A stretch of 64,000 nt of DNA from Onchocerca volvulus (Eukaryota > Nematoda > Chromadorea > Rhabditida > Onchocercidae): NCBI GenBank assembly GCA_000499405.2, contig HG738142.1, forward strand, positions 245,363-309,362, written 5' to 3'. Shown here piece by piece: positions 12,531 through 25,985 of the stretch. Position 1 is the first letter of the stretch; each line of letters starts with the position of its first letter. Made by a program: the position numbers and the translations under genes. The notes beneath the pieces are model-generated. The model was not told the DNA's origin, made no database searches, and saw only the letters and a program-made list of their open reading frames with translations.

Positions 12531-15051
12531 TTCTCTTGTTTACGTTAATTATTTATTTCGAATTTTTCTGACAAAAAGTATGAGAGAGCATCGATACTGA
12601 AATTTTTAATGCTTATATTTATGATTCTTATAATATGTTTGTCAAATTTATGCTATGTTTATCTCATATGTTCATTATTATATGTTTATCTTGCTTTCGC
12701 ATATTAAGTACTGTTTGTCATCAATGGACTTTGCACTAAATTGACAAGTAAAAGCAATAAATGAAATTTTTGTTTGCAAACAGCACAATTGTGTGTTCTT
12801 ACGAAATAGCATATGAAATTTCAAATTTGTTCTTTTCCTTTGTAAAAATTTTTTTCCATGTTATATGAAAGTAATCAAGTGAAGATTTCATGGAGAAAAT
12901 TTCAGTTTATTAGCAATTTAATAAGAGCGGGAATTATTTGCATGTTATATGCATTTCTTAATCAATAAACCTGTTTATAATGCAAAAACTATCAATTAAG
13001 TATGCAGATATTATTACAACTAGAACATCTTCAAGCGCAATTATTTTACACTATTTTCATTAACCAGTACTTGACTTTCACGATCCTTGAGTATTTTGAA
13101 GGATTTGGCAAGTAGCAAACATAAAAATTAACATAATAGATGGGTCAAATTTTGTGATTTCTGAATTTGATATCGACTTAAAGAACTATTGTTTCCTAAC
13201 TCGTATATAACGATTTAGAAATTTGTTTATTAAAACTGAAAGAAAAACAACACTGAAATGAACATCAGACAAAAGATGGGCAACTGATGACAGCAATTAA
13301 TTACTGTTAATAAAATAAGGGAAAAAATTAAGCATAGAATTGTTCTAATGAGAAGAATTCAGTTGACTAAATACACGGATAATCAGCAAATATCAGAAAT
13401 AGTAATGCGTATTTCAATCTGAAATACTCCTAGCTGTTTCCTTTTTTGATGAAATCTTTTCAGGTATGATTTTAAATAACATTCCCATTAAAAACTTTTA
13501 TTGCATGCAAAATAGATGAAGATGACTTCCTTTGCTATAAATCTATAATATTTCAAATGATGTGATTGAAATGAACTTTTTGTTCATATCTTGCAACAGT
13601 TCGACCCCTTATCGTTATGAAATAATGCATCAGTCTTGATTATGGAGGAAATTTTTTCATATACTGAACAAAGGTATAATTCCTGACAAATGAGCATGCA
13701 AAGTTTTAAATTTTTTGGTCGAGAAAAACTATTTTCTATCGATATAAGTCACCGGTTTGAGTCGTAGCATTTCAAATTTAATAATTCTTTTTGAAATACA
13801 TTACACTGAATTTTCCTTTTCCTTTCATTTTTACCTTTTTTTTCCTAGGTTCAAATCTTGTCATCATTGCCATTAATTTGGCTTGTTTTTCATTCGCTTC
13901 TTGTGTGGTCATTTCAATCGCATCATTCATTTTCTCTTTCTTCGCTTGCTGAATTGCTATGTCAAACAATTTTATTCATTCCTCATCTCACATCTAGCAT
14001 TGATAAATTCCGCTTGTTACATTTGTGCTTCTCAAATTACATGAAATTATTCTTCCTATAGTGCGTTAAAATCTTCAAATCTTCGGAATATTGTGATTTT
14101 ATGTTTTTTTTTTTTTCCGTTTTAACTTTTGATGATTTGTAATAGTTTTAAAATGTTGCTGAGTTGAAAGAAGAAGATAAAAATAAAATACATGTTGATA
14201 ATAATGTTTTCTTGTCAATTCTAAGAAATTTTTAAATTTAACAGTGCGCTGAATGATTGTGCATATGAATTAATGCCACTTATTCTTTGCAACTGCTTAG
14301 AAATTCCAATAAATGCTTTCCTGAATATATTAGCATTGAAAAAGCTACTATGAAACTAATAGAAAAATAACTTTTTCCAAAAAAATGCTTCCTTCTTTCA
14401 TTTTGAAGTTTCAAAATCTGTTTCTAATAATGAGCTCTGAAAAACAACTATTTTTGTCAAATGTAATAAAAGAAATAGAATTTAAAGTGTGGAATTTGTG
14501 GGAGATTTGACATAGGGAATGTTTAATCATTTTTGTTCCTCTTAATTGCATAAATTATCAAAAATTATACGTATAAGTATTTTTCAGGTAAGAATAGCAA
14601 TCTATGTATTGTTTAGAAGAGAAATTTCTTGAGTAAATGTTTTTTCTAAATAGGTCAAAATTAAAAAAAAAATCAAATCATAAATATGCCAAGTTATTTT
14701 TACTGGAGTTTGTTGCAGATACTGCAAAGCAAAGTTTGCATAATTTGCAAAAGAAACAAATAAATGATATTATAACAGGAAAAAAAAAAACCTAAAGATC
14801 TCTGTAAAATTCATGGAAAAATAAATTTGTTTCCAAATTATTTTAAAGTTTCAAAATTTCATAACACAAGACAAAGAGATTCCACTCAGTCACTTCTGTT
14901 AGACTTAACTATAAGAATTTCTAATCAATCGTAAGTATAAATGTTTACCGAGGTAAAAATGGCAATTTACATGTAATAAGAGCAGCAATTCACATCTACT
15001 AATGCGACAGCGATTACGTAATCAATGTTTAGCGTCACTTCTAATGCTTCA
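12531..15051. other. AT-rich stretch with one exon-like fragment
   Basis: There is no complete gene. On the minus strand at about 13820-13965 a frame reads FDIAIQQAKKEKMNDAIE, continues through a stretch rich in E, K, M and A, and ends ...RFEPRKKK before a GTAAAA donor. Its composition is protein-like and predicts a helix. No acceptor is visible at its 5' side: the nearest upstream AG is followed by an in-frame TGA. It may be a stray exon or a captured gene fragment. Confidence 0.35.
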
Positions 15052-15512
15052 TCTGTATAAATAAAAATGTAAATGCTACCTGTTACTTCTCAATGAATAC
15101 CGTAAGTTCTCCACCGATTTTTTTCAAATTTCGACACAATTTCATTTTCGAGTAGGCGCGTGCTCTTATATAGACTTACTTATTTTTTTCACGAGTCATG
15201 TAGGTGACAACTAGGAGACGAAGTTTGTTGACTTAATAATTAAATAGTAATAAACAATAATACATAATAATAAATAATAATAAAAATCTATATTATGTTA
15301 TAGAAATAAAAATGTAAATGCTTACTGTTATAAATGGAAAAACTCCGAAAGTTCTCCACCAATTGCTTTCAAATTTTGATATAAACTTACATTCGAATGG
15401 GCGCGTGTTTTTATATAAACATACTTACTTTTTTCACGTAACACGTTCGTGACAACTAAAAGTAAGTTACTTACTTCGCCTTCCTTTCTTTCTCTCATTC
15501 TCACTTTATCTC

Positions 15513-15546
<34 letters not shown>

Positions 15547-18500
15547 ATTGCTATGCTTATTACATTACGTGGATTTATCCAAGGAAAGAAGGAAAAAAAG
15601 TGATAAAAAGAATTAAAATGCTTTCTGATATGGCAGATCAATATAAAAATTTACATTTGTAACGAATCTGAAAAAAAAAAGTCCAAATATCTGCTAAATT
15701 TTGAAATTGAAATTCTTTTTCTTTAATAAAAATTAGCTTAATTTGTTTGAAAAAGGCATCAATTTAATCTAAAGAAATTTTATTACATTAATTCTAAATA
15801 TTTGTTAGGGTCAATCTTTTTGCTCAGTTAATCTTCTCCGATTTAATTTTGATTTAACTTAATTTGTTGTAAATTTAATGTTAATATATTAACTCATATC
15901 TTTCTTCATTTTTCCATAGATTAAATATTCAAATCCATTGGAAATATTGGTGATTTATAATTTAATATAATTGACACTAATTCTTTCTTTTTTAAATTTT
16001 ATTCATTTTATACCTTTATTTGTTTATTTTTATCTTTCTATACATCTCAATCAATTGATGATGCCATCACCGAATCGATCTGCTGCTGCTTCGCTCGATA
16101 TAGAATTGCGTCGCGAACAAAATTACAATATGACTGATCTTTTGTCATATATGCAATCAGATATTCCTAAGCTAATATTTGAACAAAAAGGCATTTACGA
16201 TCAAATGATGCAAACTGTCAATAAGGGAATTGGATAAATCTTCTTTTTTAGATGCACCAGGAGGAATTGGTAAACGTTCCTAATTAGATTAATTCTGGCA
16301 TTCGATACCAAAATGGCATAACATCAGGTAGAAGTACTGTTTATTCCGCTTAAAAATTGCCACTGAACATGTAATTTATTGAAACTCTCACATGCAACAT
16401 TTCCAAAACATCCGGCATGGGAAAAGTATTGCAAAATGCAAACTTATTGTTTGGGATAAATGTACAATAGCGCACGAAAAATCGGTCGAGGCTCTTGATC
16501 GATCATAGCAAGATCAGCGTGTAAACATCAGACCGTTTGAGAATGCATTAATATTGCTTGCAGGAAATTTCAGGTAAACATTACCTCAATTCCTCGATCG
16601 ACATCAGTGGACAAAATTAATGCTTGCTTCTACTTTGTTGCAACACGCAGAAACGTTAAAATTCACTACAATATGCTTGTCCAGCTGCAAAGCGATCGAT
16701 CGAATAAAATATTCTCACATCAATTGCTGGAAATTGGGAACGAAAAGGTGCCGGTTGATCTAAACACAGTACGAATTTCATTGCCTCATAACTCTGTAAT
16801 TTAATAACTTCAAAAGAACAGTTGGTTAAAAGAAATATTTCACGAAATCAAACCAATTATAAGAATCACGATTGGCCGAGTGAACGAACTATTCTTGCGG
16901 CCAAGAACAAAGACGTCGAGAACTTAATGATATTATGCATTCTGACATTGAACGCGCGACAATCACATATAAGTCCGTCGACACCGTTGCGGAAGCAGAT
17001 GAAGCGGTTACGAATCCAACAGAATTTTCAAGTTCACTCGATCTGTGAGGGATGCTATCGCACGTACTGCAATTGAAAATCGGGTGCCAATTATCTTGCG
17101 AAATATCAGCCAGCCAAAACTTTGCAACGGCGCGCGGCTTGCAGTAAAAAAATTAATGAACAATGCCGTACAGGCAACAGTCCTGACAGGATCTTTCAAA
17201 GATGAAGATGTCCTTATTCCTCGCATTTCAATGATTCCAATGGATATGTCATTTCAGTTTAAGAGATTGCAATTCCCAATTCGATTGGCGCTTGCATTCA
17301 CCATCAACAAAGCTTAGAGGCAATCCTTAGAATTGTGCAATTTTGATCTAGAGAGGGATTTCTTCTCACATGAACAATTTTATGTTGCGTATTCTAGAGT
17401 CGGCAAACCAGACAATCTCTTTATCTACATAGACAAGGAACAACAAAAAATATTGTATGACCACAAGTAATGAGAAATTAAACATATTATATGTGGGCGA
17501 AAATTGAAAGATGTTAAACAACGCCATGACAATAATTGTAAACAAGAAATACGAAAGGTCAAGGGTTCGATATAATTTCAAAGAGATAATGAGCAAGTTT
17601 GCCACCAAAACGCTCCAATTTATAGATAAACGACAAAGGTCGACGCAGCAACAGCAGCAGTTCAGAATTCAAGGGATTCCAATTCGGTAATTGAAAGCGA
17701 CGCAACAGTGGTGTTGGAAAACCGAAGAAAAGGTGATTCATATTTAATATAATTCTATCTCATTTTATTATATAAAAAGTAATATATAGTAAATGTCAGC
17801 TCAAATTGTTAAAAACTGATTGATCACACTATTGTAATATACTAAAACTCAAATGTAATTTCAACATTATTTGAAACTCTAAACTATTTGATTTCGTTTG
17901 ATTTTACTCTTTTCACCCAACCAGGACGACGAGTTGCTACCACCACTGCCACCTTTTTTCATATTATTACGGTATATATATATTTTCATTCGTTGTTTAT
18001 TATGTGCCGCGTCTGGACGACTCCTCACGCTTTATAGAGAAAGTAATAAAATACTCGTATTACTTAGTTCGTGAAAGACCTTAACCACACATACCAAGTT
18101 CCACGACAAGTGGCAATAATTTGACAATTCACCTGAATAGTATTCTTCTCTATTATTGACAAAAGAAAAAACAATCCAGTGATTAATTTGCCTAGATGTT
18201 CCTGATAATTGTTTGTTACGATGAAACACTCTTTATCGATTAGTAAAGCATTGCTCGACAGCATCAATCTCTGTCACACGAGACACAAAAAACCTCTTCA
18301 TACTTATTTGCTGACCTAGCTTAATCACAATAGCAAGAATCAGTCTCCAGTCCAACCAAACCATAAATCAAATTACAAAGTATCAGTTTTTTTTCCCAGC
18401 ACTACAAACATGTGCTTTTTTTTTTTTTTTTGCAACTTAACCAGACTGAGCTATAGCAACCCATCTATATAAAACATGGGCGTATTCGAATGCAATGTTG

Positions 18501-18645
18501 TGTCAAAATTTCAAAATAATGGATAAGAATTTTCCGATATTTAAGACTTTGAATTAATATAGATAAGATGCATGTTTAAAAACTTTCGTTAGGTTTACGA
18601 TTTTAAACAAACAAACATTGATGTTTTCATTTATATAGATTAGCT
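15052..18645 (+). mobile_element. Helentron/Helitron-like element with inverted ends
   Basis: Family 5' ends occur at 15052 (TCTGTATAAATAAAAATGTA) and again near 15290, both followed by the CTACCTGTTAC- and GTTCTCCACCGAT-like words. The 3' end is at about 18615-18645 (GATGTTTTCATTTATATAGATT followed by AGCTGG). Between them lie a PIF1-type helicase relic (16060-17470), a CT dinucleotide run at about 15517-15543, and an internal GTTTTGGCGG-core repeat in inverse at about 17590. Short inverted ends plus a helicase fit the Helentron (Helitron2) group better than canonical Helitrons. The nested second 5' end suggests one copy inserted into another. No Rep/HUH nuclease domain is visible. Confidence 0.6.
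16060..17470 (+). pseudogene. Helitron-type PIF1 helicase relic
   Basis: The reading starts at about 16060 with MPSPNRSAAASLDIELRREQ and a DIPKLIFEQKGIYDQMM segment. A degenerate Walker A follows at about 16245-16275 (LDAPGGIGK in another frame). The middle motifs around 16420-16560 are decayed. A long intact piece covers 17020-17317 (RVPIILRNISQPKLCNGARL, then IPRISMIPMDM and the QFPIRLALAFTINKA motif). The C-terminal motif YVAYSRVGKPDNLFIYIDKE is at about 17385-17440. Order and motifs are those of the helicase half of Helitron transposases. Several frameshifts and stops, such as after TINKA, make it non-functional. Confidence 0.8.
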
Positions 18646-21423
18646 GGATGGGGTGTAATATATATGTAAAAATATACGTATTATACATCTGCAAATAAAC
18701 AAGCAGGTGAATTTGGATTATAAAAGGAATCAAATAAAATCTAATATCATGTTGACAATTGAATTTGCGACATACTTTAGTCTCACTCATTTTCTTTCTA
18801 AAAATGTTTATCGAACTTTCCAATCTTTTTCTTTTTCCCTCCAATCATGCACTATTTCTTATTTCAAATTTTTTTTTTCTTTTCTTTTCCAATTTTTTCA
18901 TCAATTTTTTTTTTTAAAAATTCAACCTGTAATTTTTTTCCATGTCATTTCGGTCAATTTTTCTGCAAATTGACCAAGTTTTCCCTAAAAAACTTTTTCT
19001 CATAATCTTATCTATCAAGTTTGATGTCATCATCATATAAACGGTGGAATGAAAGCAAACATTCCTTAAAACTATTATAATATCAAATTTTATCATCCTA
19101 TACATACATATGCAGTTTAAAACTGTTAGAATTAAGTCATACTATTTTAAATCATAAATTCTCTCGAAATTTATTATTATTAATTTTTTTACAAAACATT
19201 TGACAAATCAATATTTATCGCGTATAAACATTGCATATTATATCTATATAAATAATGTGTGACATGTGATAAAAACGTAAACATAAGATGTTACTCTCAT
19301 GCAAGTAAACAAATAAGTTAGGTCCACAAAAGGCTTAAATAAATTATTCCATCATATTGACGATTGATTTTATTGCATAATTTAATTAATTCTTTATCGC
19401 ATCATTTCTTTTTTAAAGTTTTTACCAATTTAACTTTTTATTTTAAATGAATTTTTCTTTCTTCTTTTTATATTTTTTATTTTATTCCCGTTGACTGATT
19501 ATATAAATATTTCTGTCGGAATTATTTGTTTTTATCTAGAAATTAGTAAATTTTCTCCTGAATCAATTTCGTCCGAAAATCGATGGATTTTCTCCTGAAT
19601 CGCTCCTCTCCTTCCTCCCCATCACTCTCAGCTTTCTCCATCATATTGATATCATCATCAATAGATATTGAAATCCAAGAAGTAAAAGTAATTGGTCATT
19701 AATCATTTGATCTGATTATCGATCTTGCTGATGTATGATAGAGCGTGTTACTTCAACATTTATCAAAATAAAAAGCGTAAAAAGCGAGAAAAAGAGGAGT
19801 AAAACTTGACGAATAGTTTTGTTTTTCGAATAAATTAATAACAGAAAGATTTTATGAAGCATAAATTTTGTTTTGAATAACTTGAGCAGAAATTTCAAAT
19901 TTCATTCTTTGATTAAAATCTATTTTTTTCCTTTTTTTTTCCGATGATCGATTCTTTTTTTTCTTTAAAATGTGTTTGAAAAAAAGTTGCTTTAAGAATG
20001 AAATTTTTCATTATAGAGTATTGCTTCATTACATTTTGTATCTGATCTTGGATCAACATGGATGAAAACTTCATCAGAAAAACTATTTAATTTTTTTTAT
20101 AGTATATTATTGATTTATGCAAACTACTAATTTTTTTTTCTATCAGTTAATTGAATTTACTATTGAAATTGATTTTTTCCTCACTTTTTGCAACAAATAA
20201 AATTTGTTTCATGTTATGTGAAAATAATTTTATTAGAGAAGAAATTAAGATGGGATGCTTTTATTGATAACAGAACTTATTTGAATATAATTCACACTAG
20301 ACATTATTTTTCTTTTTTCTTTTTTCTTTTTTTTTTTTTTTTTTTTTTGAAACATAAATGCAATTGAAAGATTTGAAAAATCAGGTACTCGATTATTAGA
20401 TAATATTTAAGCATTACTAATATTTATTTCAATCTGTTTGATTATTAAATTATCAGAGTTTCAATTTACCTTATTGTGATCGGATTGCTTTTGCAAGAAC
20501 AGAAGATCATTAAATCGGATTCTATGTGGAATGGTAATTTGAAAAAAAAAAAAAAAAAGGATAAAATAAGACAATAAGAGAAAAGATTTTTGGTCATAGA
20601 ACTATTTGAATTTAAGAAAAAGAAAGAAATGGATTCTTTATAATTATTTAGAAAAAAATTTTTTCCAAACTTTTAAAATACCTCTCAAATTGTTTGCTTA
20701 ACAAAAAAATTCAGTAAGATGTACAAGTGAAATACTTTTGTGTTGTTAAGGCTTGAAATTCGGATTGGGTTTGTGGATGGGATAAATTTGTTTTAATTCT
20801 TTTATTCACAATAGCAGTAATTGAATAATATATAATTGGTATATTAGAAAATCAGGCGTGTAGTGAAGGAAACTGGATGATTTTGATTGGGATTTTTAGA
20901 GAAGAATATGTTGGGAACTTGAAGAGAAGTAACCTAGCCTAAGGTCGTCTGATTGGAGTACATCCAATTCGGATGAATGAAATGGAAGAGTATTTTTGGA
21001 ATTTTGTAGGAGTATTTAAAATGTTGAAAATTGAGCGTGTTGGCATATAATAGATTGATAATAGGAGAATTGTGAGAAAGGAATAGTTTTTAGAAAAGGA
21101 AAAAAAAATGTTGTGATACAGTTTAATTTGGATACAAAGATGGAAAACGGATATAGAAGCACAAAATTAATGAATTGATTAGCTATGATCGGAAACATTT
21201 AGATGAATGTTGTAAATTAGCATGGAAAGTAGCACATAATGAGAAATAATTTTGTAAATGATGATCCATTAGAAAATTTTACAAAATTTTTTAACCGATA
21301 ATTTTAGTTGGGAAATAATTTCGATTTTTCCAACACTTTGTATTTTTATATGTATTATATTTACTGAAACTTTTGCAGTGTTATAATAACGTGAAAGAAA
21401 TCTTTAATTCGATTATATAAAAA
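18646..21423. other. AT-rich stretch without a recognisable gene; upstream side of the acetyltransferase gene
   Basis: I find no supported exon. It contains poly-T and pyrimidine tracts (about 18860-18915 and 20300-20348), TATATA words and a partial family-like word near 19245 (ATCTATATAAATAATGTGTGA). Any promoter of the gene starting at 21424 would lie in its right part, but I see no defined element. Confidence 0.5.
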
Positions 21424-21910
21424 ATGGCTGATAACAATGAAACAATGATAACAAAAATAAATCGATTGAAATTAGTGCAATTATGCGAGAAGGATGTTAA
21501 TGATGTGATGCAATATTTGATGAAACATTTCATTCCTAACGAACCTACAGCTCGTTCAATTGGCATGTCCAGCAGTGACGGATGGGAGATGACCGAAGGT
21601 TGTTTCATTTTATTTGCCATCTTTTATTTTCAAATCATATTAGTAGCATATTGATTTAATCGGTAATGAAATGCATTATCGCGTAGCCGGCTCCAGCTAG
21701 TTTATATAAATAAAAATGTAAATGTTTGTTTGTTCAAAATATTAAATCTCGAAAGTTCTTAAACACGCGCCTTATCTATTCAAAATCCATGATTTCCAAA
21801 AGTTCTTATTTATTGCTTTGAAATTTTGACACAGCGTTGCATTCGAATACGCGCATGTTTTCGTGTACTTTTCATATACAGGTATTGCTGTAGCTTAATC
21901 TGGTTAAGTG

Positions 21911-21945
<35 letters not shown>

Positions 21946-24900
21946 AAAGAAAACGCGGGTTCTAATATGTTTAATTTCACAATGCTTTTTGTTCAATATT
22001 TTTTGTTGTTTCATTTTCCGTGTAGAGATTGTCTGATTTGCCAGTTCTAGAATATTCAACATATAATTGTCCATAGAGCAATCACATACTCAGATCTAGA
22101 CTGCATAGTTCTAAAGATTGGCTCTGAGTTTTGCTGACGGTGATTACAAATGGCAATCGAATCGGGAATTGCAATCTCTTAAATTGAAGTGACAATTACA
22201 ACTCGTATGCTACTTCAAAGTTTTGCTGATTGATATTTCGCATATGATAATTGGCAAATCGATTTCCAACTGCATTACATGCGGTAAAATCCCTGACAAA
22301 GATCGAGTGAATTCAAAAATTCTGTTGGATAATTAACTGCTTTATCTGCTTCCAAAACAGTGTCGTCAGATTTATATCTGACCTGCCTCGTTTTAAATAT
22401 TAGACTGAATAATATTGTCAAATTGGTAGACGTCTCTGTTTGCCGCAAAAATAGCTCGTAAAGTCAGCCAATCGTAATTCTTATAATTGTTTTGGATGTA
22501 GGGAAATACTTTTTCAACCAATTCTTCTTTTGATATCACTAAATTGCAGAAATTAATTATGAAGCAATAAAATTCGTTCTAAGTTAAATTAACCGTCACC
22601 TTTCGTTTCCAAATTCCAACAATTGATGTAAGATTGTTTCAGCTGATCAATCATTTTGCAACTGGATACGAAAATTTATAATTAATTTTGACGTCTTTAC
22701 TTGTCGAAACAAAATAGAATATTTCAAGCAAGCATTTGTTTCATCCATTGGTGTCAATCGAGGAATTACAAGTAACATTTGCCTGAATTCTCCTGCAAAT
22801 AATACTAATGGGTCTTCAAATGGTCTGATGTTTCCATGCAAATCTTGCAATAATTCGATCAAGAGCCACGGGCGATTTTTTTTGCGTTATTATATACTCA
22901 TTTCAAATAATAAGTTTGCATCTCCACAATACTTTTCGCGGGTTTGAAATAATGCATGTGGAGTTTCAATGAATTGCATATTCAATCGCAATTTCGAAAC
23001 GGAATGTGGAATTCTTCCACCTGGTGACAATGTTGCAGCTATTCCGAACGGTACAAGAGCTCAGGCTATGTCATTTTGGGATCGAATTGTTGCCAGAATC
23101 AATCTAATTAAGAATGTTTTGCCAGTTTATCCTACGCATCTAAAAAAAAAAAGAATTCTTCGAACTGATTATTGGTACTTTTGTATTATTTGATCATAAA
23201 TGCCTTTTTGCCCAAGCTTTAGCTTAAGAATATTTGATTGCACATACGACAAAAGATAGCTATGTTGTAATTTTGTTCACGACACAATTCTATATCAAAT
23301 GAAGCAGCAACGGATCGATTCGATGATGGCATTCTCAATTGATTGAGAACTTTTTTCGCCATTTCTAATCACAAATTCATTGTTGCTCATGTATCTTCCA
23401 ATCTGATACTATGCGATTTTATCGATATATATGGCCGCATTGCTATCACTTCTTTCTGGATACATGCCAAAAACTGCCATGTCGCTACTGTTATTCACGT
23501 ATTTACAAATTTATCTGATCGATTTAACGGAGTAACAGTATTCTACCTTTATATGCGCTTTATATGCGCTTTGTATGCTTAGGCTTGATCTTGAATGATG
23601 TTGATGACACTAATGCTTATTCGAAAAACTGTTTTTTATATGGAAAATCTTTGGCATTGATAGTAGGTGGAAGTCTACAGCACATTAATCATACAAAAGT
23701 TTGATTATCAAGACAAAGGATAGCAGATGGACAAATCTTACAAACTTCCATTCCTTTAGAAATTAACATCTGAACATTTCACACGATGAATGTAAATTCT
23801 ATCATCAGATCGGAAGATGAGAAAACAAAGAAATGATTCATTTATCTGAGAAATACTACAAATTCCTACCATACATATCATGTACATTATATATATAATA
23901 GAATTTTATTCCATTCTTTTGAATCATTTAAAATGCTCTTCAAACGTGATTTATAAAATTTTGATACATATATTTAAAAAAAACGAAAATTTGATGTATT
24001 TTAAAAATATTAGGTAATATTGTTTATTAATAGCACCAATAACAATCTCCTGATGTAATATATTTATCTGATAGACAAATAAGAGCGTATTAATTTGTCC
24101 AAATATTTATTGATATTAATTTAGTAAAAAAATTTTGAAACATTTGGAATTTTACCTGAAAAAAATGATCAAAAAAATTATATTTTTTAAATTTATTATA
24201 AGTTTTTTCATTTCTTTTTAAGCAGAAAATAGCTTTATGATTGAAAAAAAATTTTTCAATCATAAAAAAAAAAAATTAATTTTTTATTTTTCAGTAACAG
24301 TTCGGAGATGCTTCAAATATCCATATTCTTATGCTTTGAAAAACGAGGATGACGAAATAGTCGCTATTCGTTTAGCCGCTGTAAAAGAACGACCAAAATT
24401 AAATGAAACAATGAAATACGAAGTAAACATTTAATTAAATGTTAATTAGAATTTTGGCGGCAAATATTATTGGTGTAATGTTTATTGCAATCATTCTGAT
24501 TTCGAATAATTCTAATTGTGTTTAAATACCTGAAAAATAAGTGCTTAAACACTTTAAAATAAACTGATCAACTCATTTTCTTAGTTTTATAAAAATATCA
24601 AATTCAATTAATCAAATAACTTCACATATATTTAAAATGATGTAATATTTACGGTATCAAATGAACAATGCGAAAATCAATCCGAAGGAATAACAATATC
24701 AACAAATGAAATGGAACGATTATTAAGTACATTGGAATCAAAGGTTTGTAAATAAATGATAGAAAAAAAAAAAAAAAAAAAAAAAAGTTACAATAGCAAA
24801 ACAATGCTTTTAAATCTTTAAGCAATTGTTAAATAAATAAATAAAAAATTATTAATTTTGAAATTTGATAAAGTTCAATTTCAGATATGGCATTTAGTGG

Positions 24901-25505
24901 AATCTTCAACTACGAAGCTTCTTGAATTTGCGATCCTTTCGACGCATGAAAAATACGTTGGACATGGATTGATGCACAACTTGATGATGTTTGATTTGAT
25001 GAAACAAAAAAGTGATGGCATTCAGGGTGGCATTGGTGAATGCACTGCATATAATTCTCAGAGAGTTGGTATTTGAAATGAAAAAAGTAAAATGCGAAGG
25101 GAAAAAAAAATCAAATGCTAACTAAAAATATTCCTCATGATTTTTCGAAAAAGATATAAAATTTTGAAATTTTACTTAATCAACAATCATAAATATTTCT
25201 AAATATATTTTTAAATTTACCAAAGGATATGTCATAAAACTATTAAAAAATAAAAATAATAGTATTTTGGTATCCATTTGAATAGTTAAAATAGAAATAA
25301 ATGTGGCACAATATCCTTAAATATACTTAACCTTTTTGATGATTTTTCAATGAATTATTTGTTTTATTTGCAGTTACTCGCTAAATTGGGTTTTCAAGTC
25401 CTCTATCAAATAAATTATAATGAATGGCTTGACAAAGATGGCAAACAAATATTCAAATGTGACGATGGAACAAATTGCGCTCAACTTGTTTATCGATTAT
25501 ATTGA
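21424..25505 (+). CDS. GNAT-family N-acetyltransferase (arylalkylamine-type candidate)
   Basis: Five exons, 21424-21598, 24295-24422, 24654-24743, 24885-25064 and 25374-25505, join in phase to about 234 aa. The N-terminal region (LVQLCEKDVNDVMQYLMKHF, then a PNEP stretch) resembles the start of nematode and insect arylalkylamine N-acetyltransferase-like GNAT proteins. The acetyl-CoA binding motif A is at the start of exon 4: LEFAILSTHEKYVGHGLMHN, with the basic-X-X-G-X-G-like loop KYVGHG. The C-terminal GNAT strand LAKLGFQVLYQINYNEW follows. Such enzymes acetylate amines with acetyl-CoA in the cytosol; the substrate here is unknown. Oddities: exon 3 (90 nt, phase 0) is preceded by TTTACG rather than an AG acceptor, and intron 1 (2.7 kb) contains mobile-element relics. 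No signal peptide is seen. Confidence 0.75.
21684..21870. mobile_element. Helentron-like 3' end with GC-rich tail (minus orientation)
   Basis: GTAGCCGGCTCCAGCTAG at about 21684-21701 is followed directly by TTTATATAAATAAAAATGTA and the TTGTTTGTTCAAAATAT stretch. This is the inverse of the 3' end seen at 18615 and 56500. It probably belongs to the same insertion as the minus-strand helicase at 22030-23600. A 31-base poly-A run follows at about 21910-21940. Confidence 0.6.
22030..23600 (-). pseudogene. Helitron-type PIF1 helicase relic inside acetyltransferase intron 1
   Basis: On the minus strand the order is: about 23300-23240, MPSSNRSVAASFDIELCREQ, nearly the same as the copy at 16060; a rough Walker A region near 23150, largely lost; an IELLQDLHGNIRPFEDPLVL stretch with LFAGEFRQMLLVIPRLTP at 22647-22862 (the walker B/Q-motif part); then QFKRLQFPIRLPFVITVSK at about 22150-22210 and YSRTGKSDNL at about 22040. 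Multiple stops and frameshifts make it dead. Sequence on to about 23600 still reads as transposase-like. Its orientation is opposite to the host gene. Confidence 0.75.
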
Positions 25506-25985
25506 TAAATTGATATAATATAAAATAAAAAAATTCAATAAAAAACCATTCAAAAAATTCTATTTTACTACCTAAAGAATTGTTTTTAAGGAATAAATGA
25601 AATTAATTGCTGTAAAGAAAAAATTAAGTTTTATTTATTTATTGATAAAGCGATAGAATTCATTGAATCAATAATTTTTGGCACAATAAGTCAATAACTA
25701 TTATATCAATTTAAAATTAAATTTTAAATCGTAAACCAAAATTTTATTTTCAATAATAAACCACTACATGAATAGTCGCTTTATAACAATTGATCTGACA
25801 GCTAAGAATCGATTGAATTAAAATAAAATTATGCAAAATTAGTGAAAATAGCAATGGATATAAATTTTCAAATAAAAATTGTTTTTATTTTTAATTTTTT
25901 TGAAAAAAATATTTTTGCTGATATTGTATTTGAAGTGAAGTGGTTGTTTTGTCTTCATAATTATATTGAAAAAATTTTTCTAAAT

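Noticed and set aside
22969..23582. Plus-strand frames of 74 and 79 codons in the acetyltransferase intron
   Set aside because: The reverse strand reads as Helitron helicase; the plus frames are shadows.
25842..25985. Upstream in-frame ATG extending the cysteine-rich protein by 48 residues
   Set aside because: The extension is AT-driven low complexity and would bury the signal peptide that starts at 25986.
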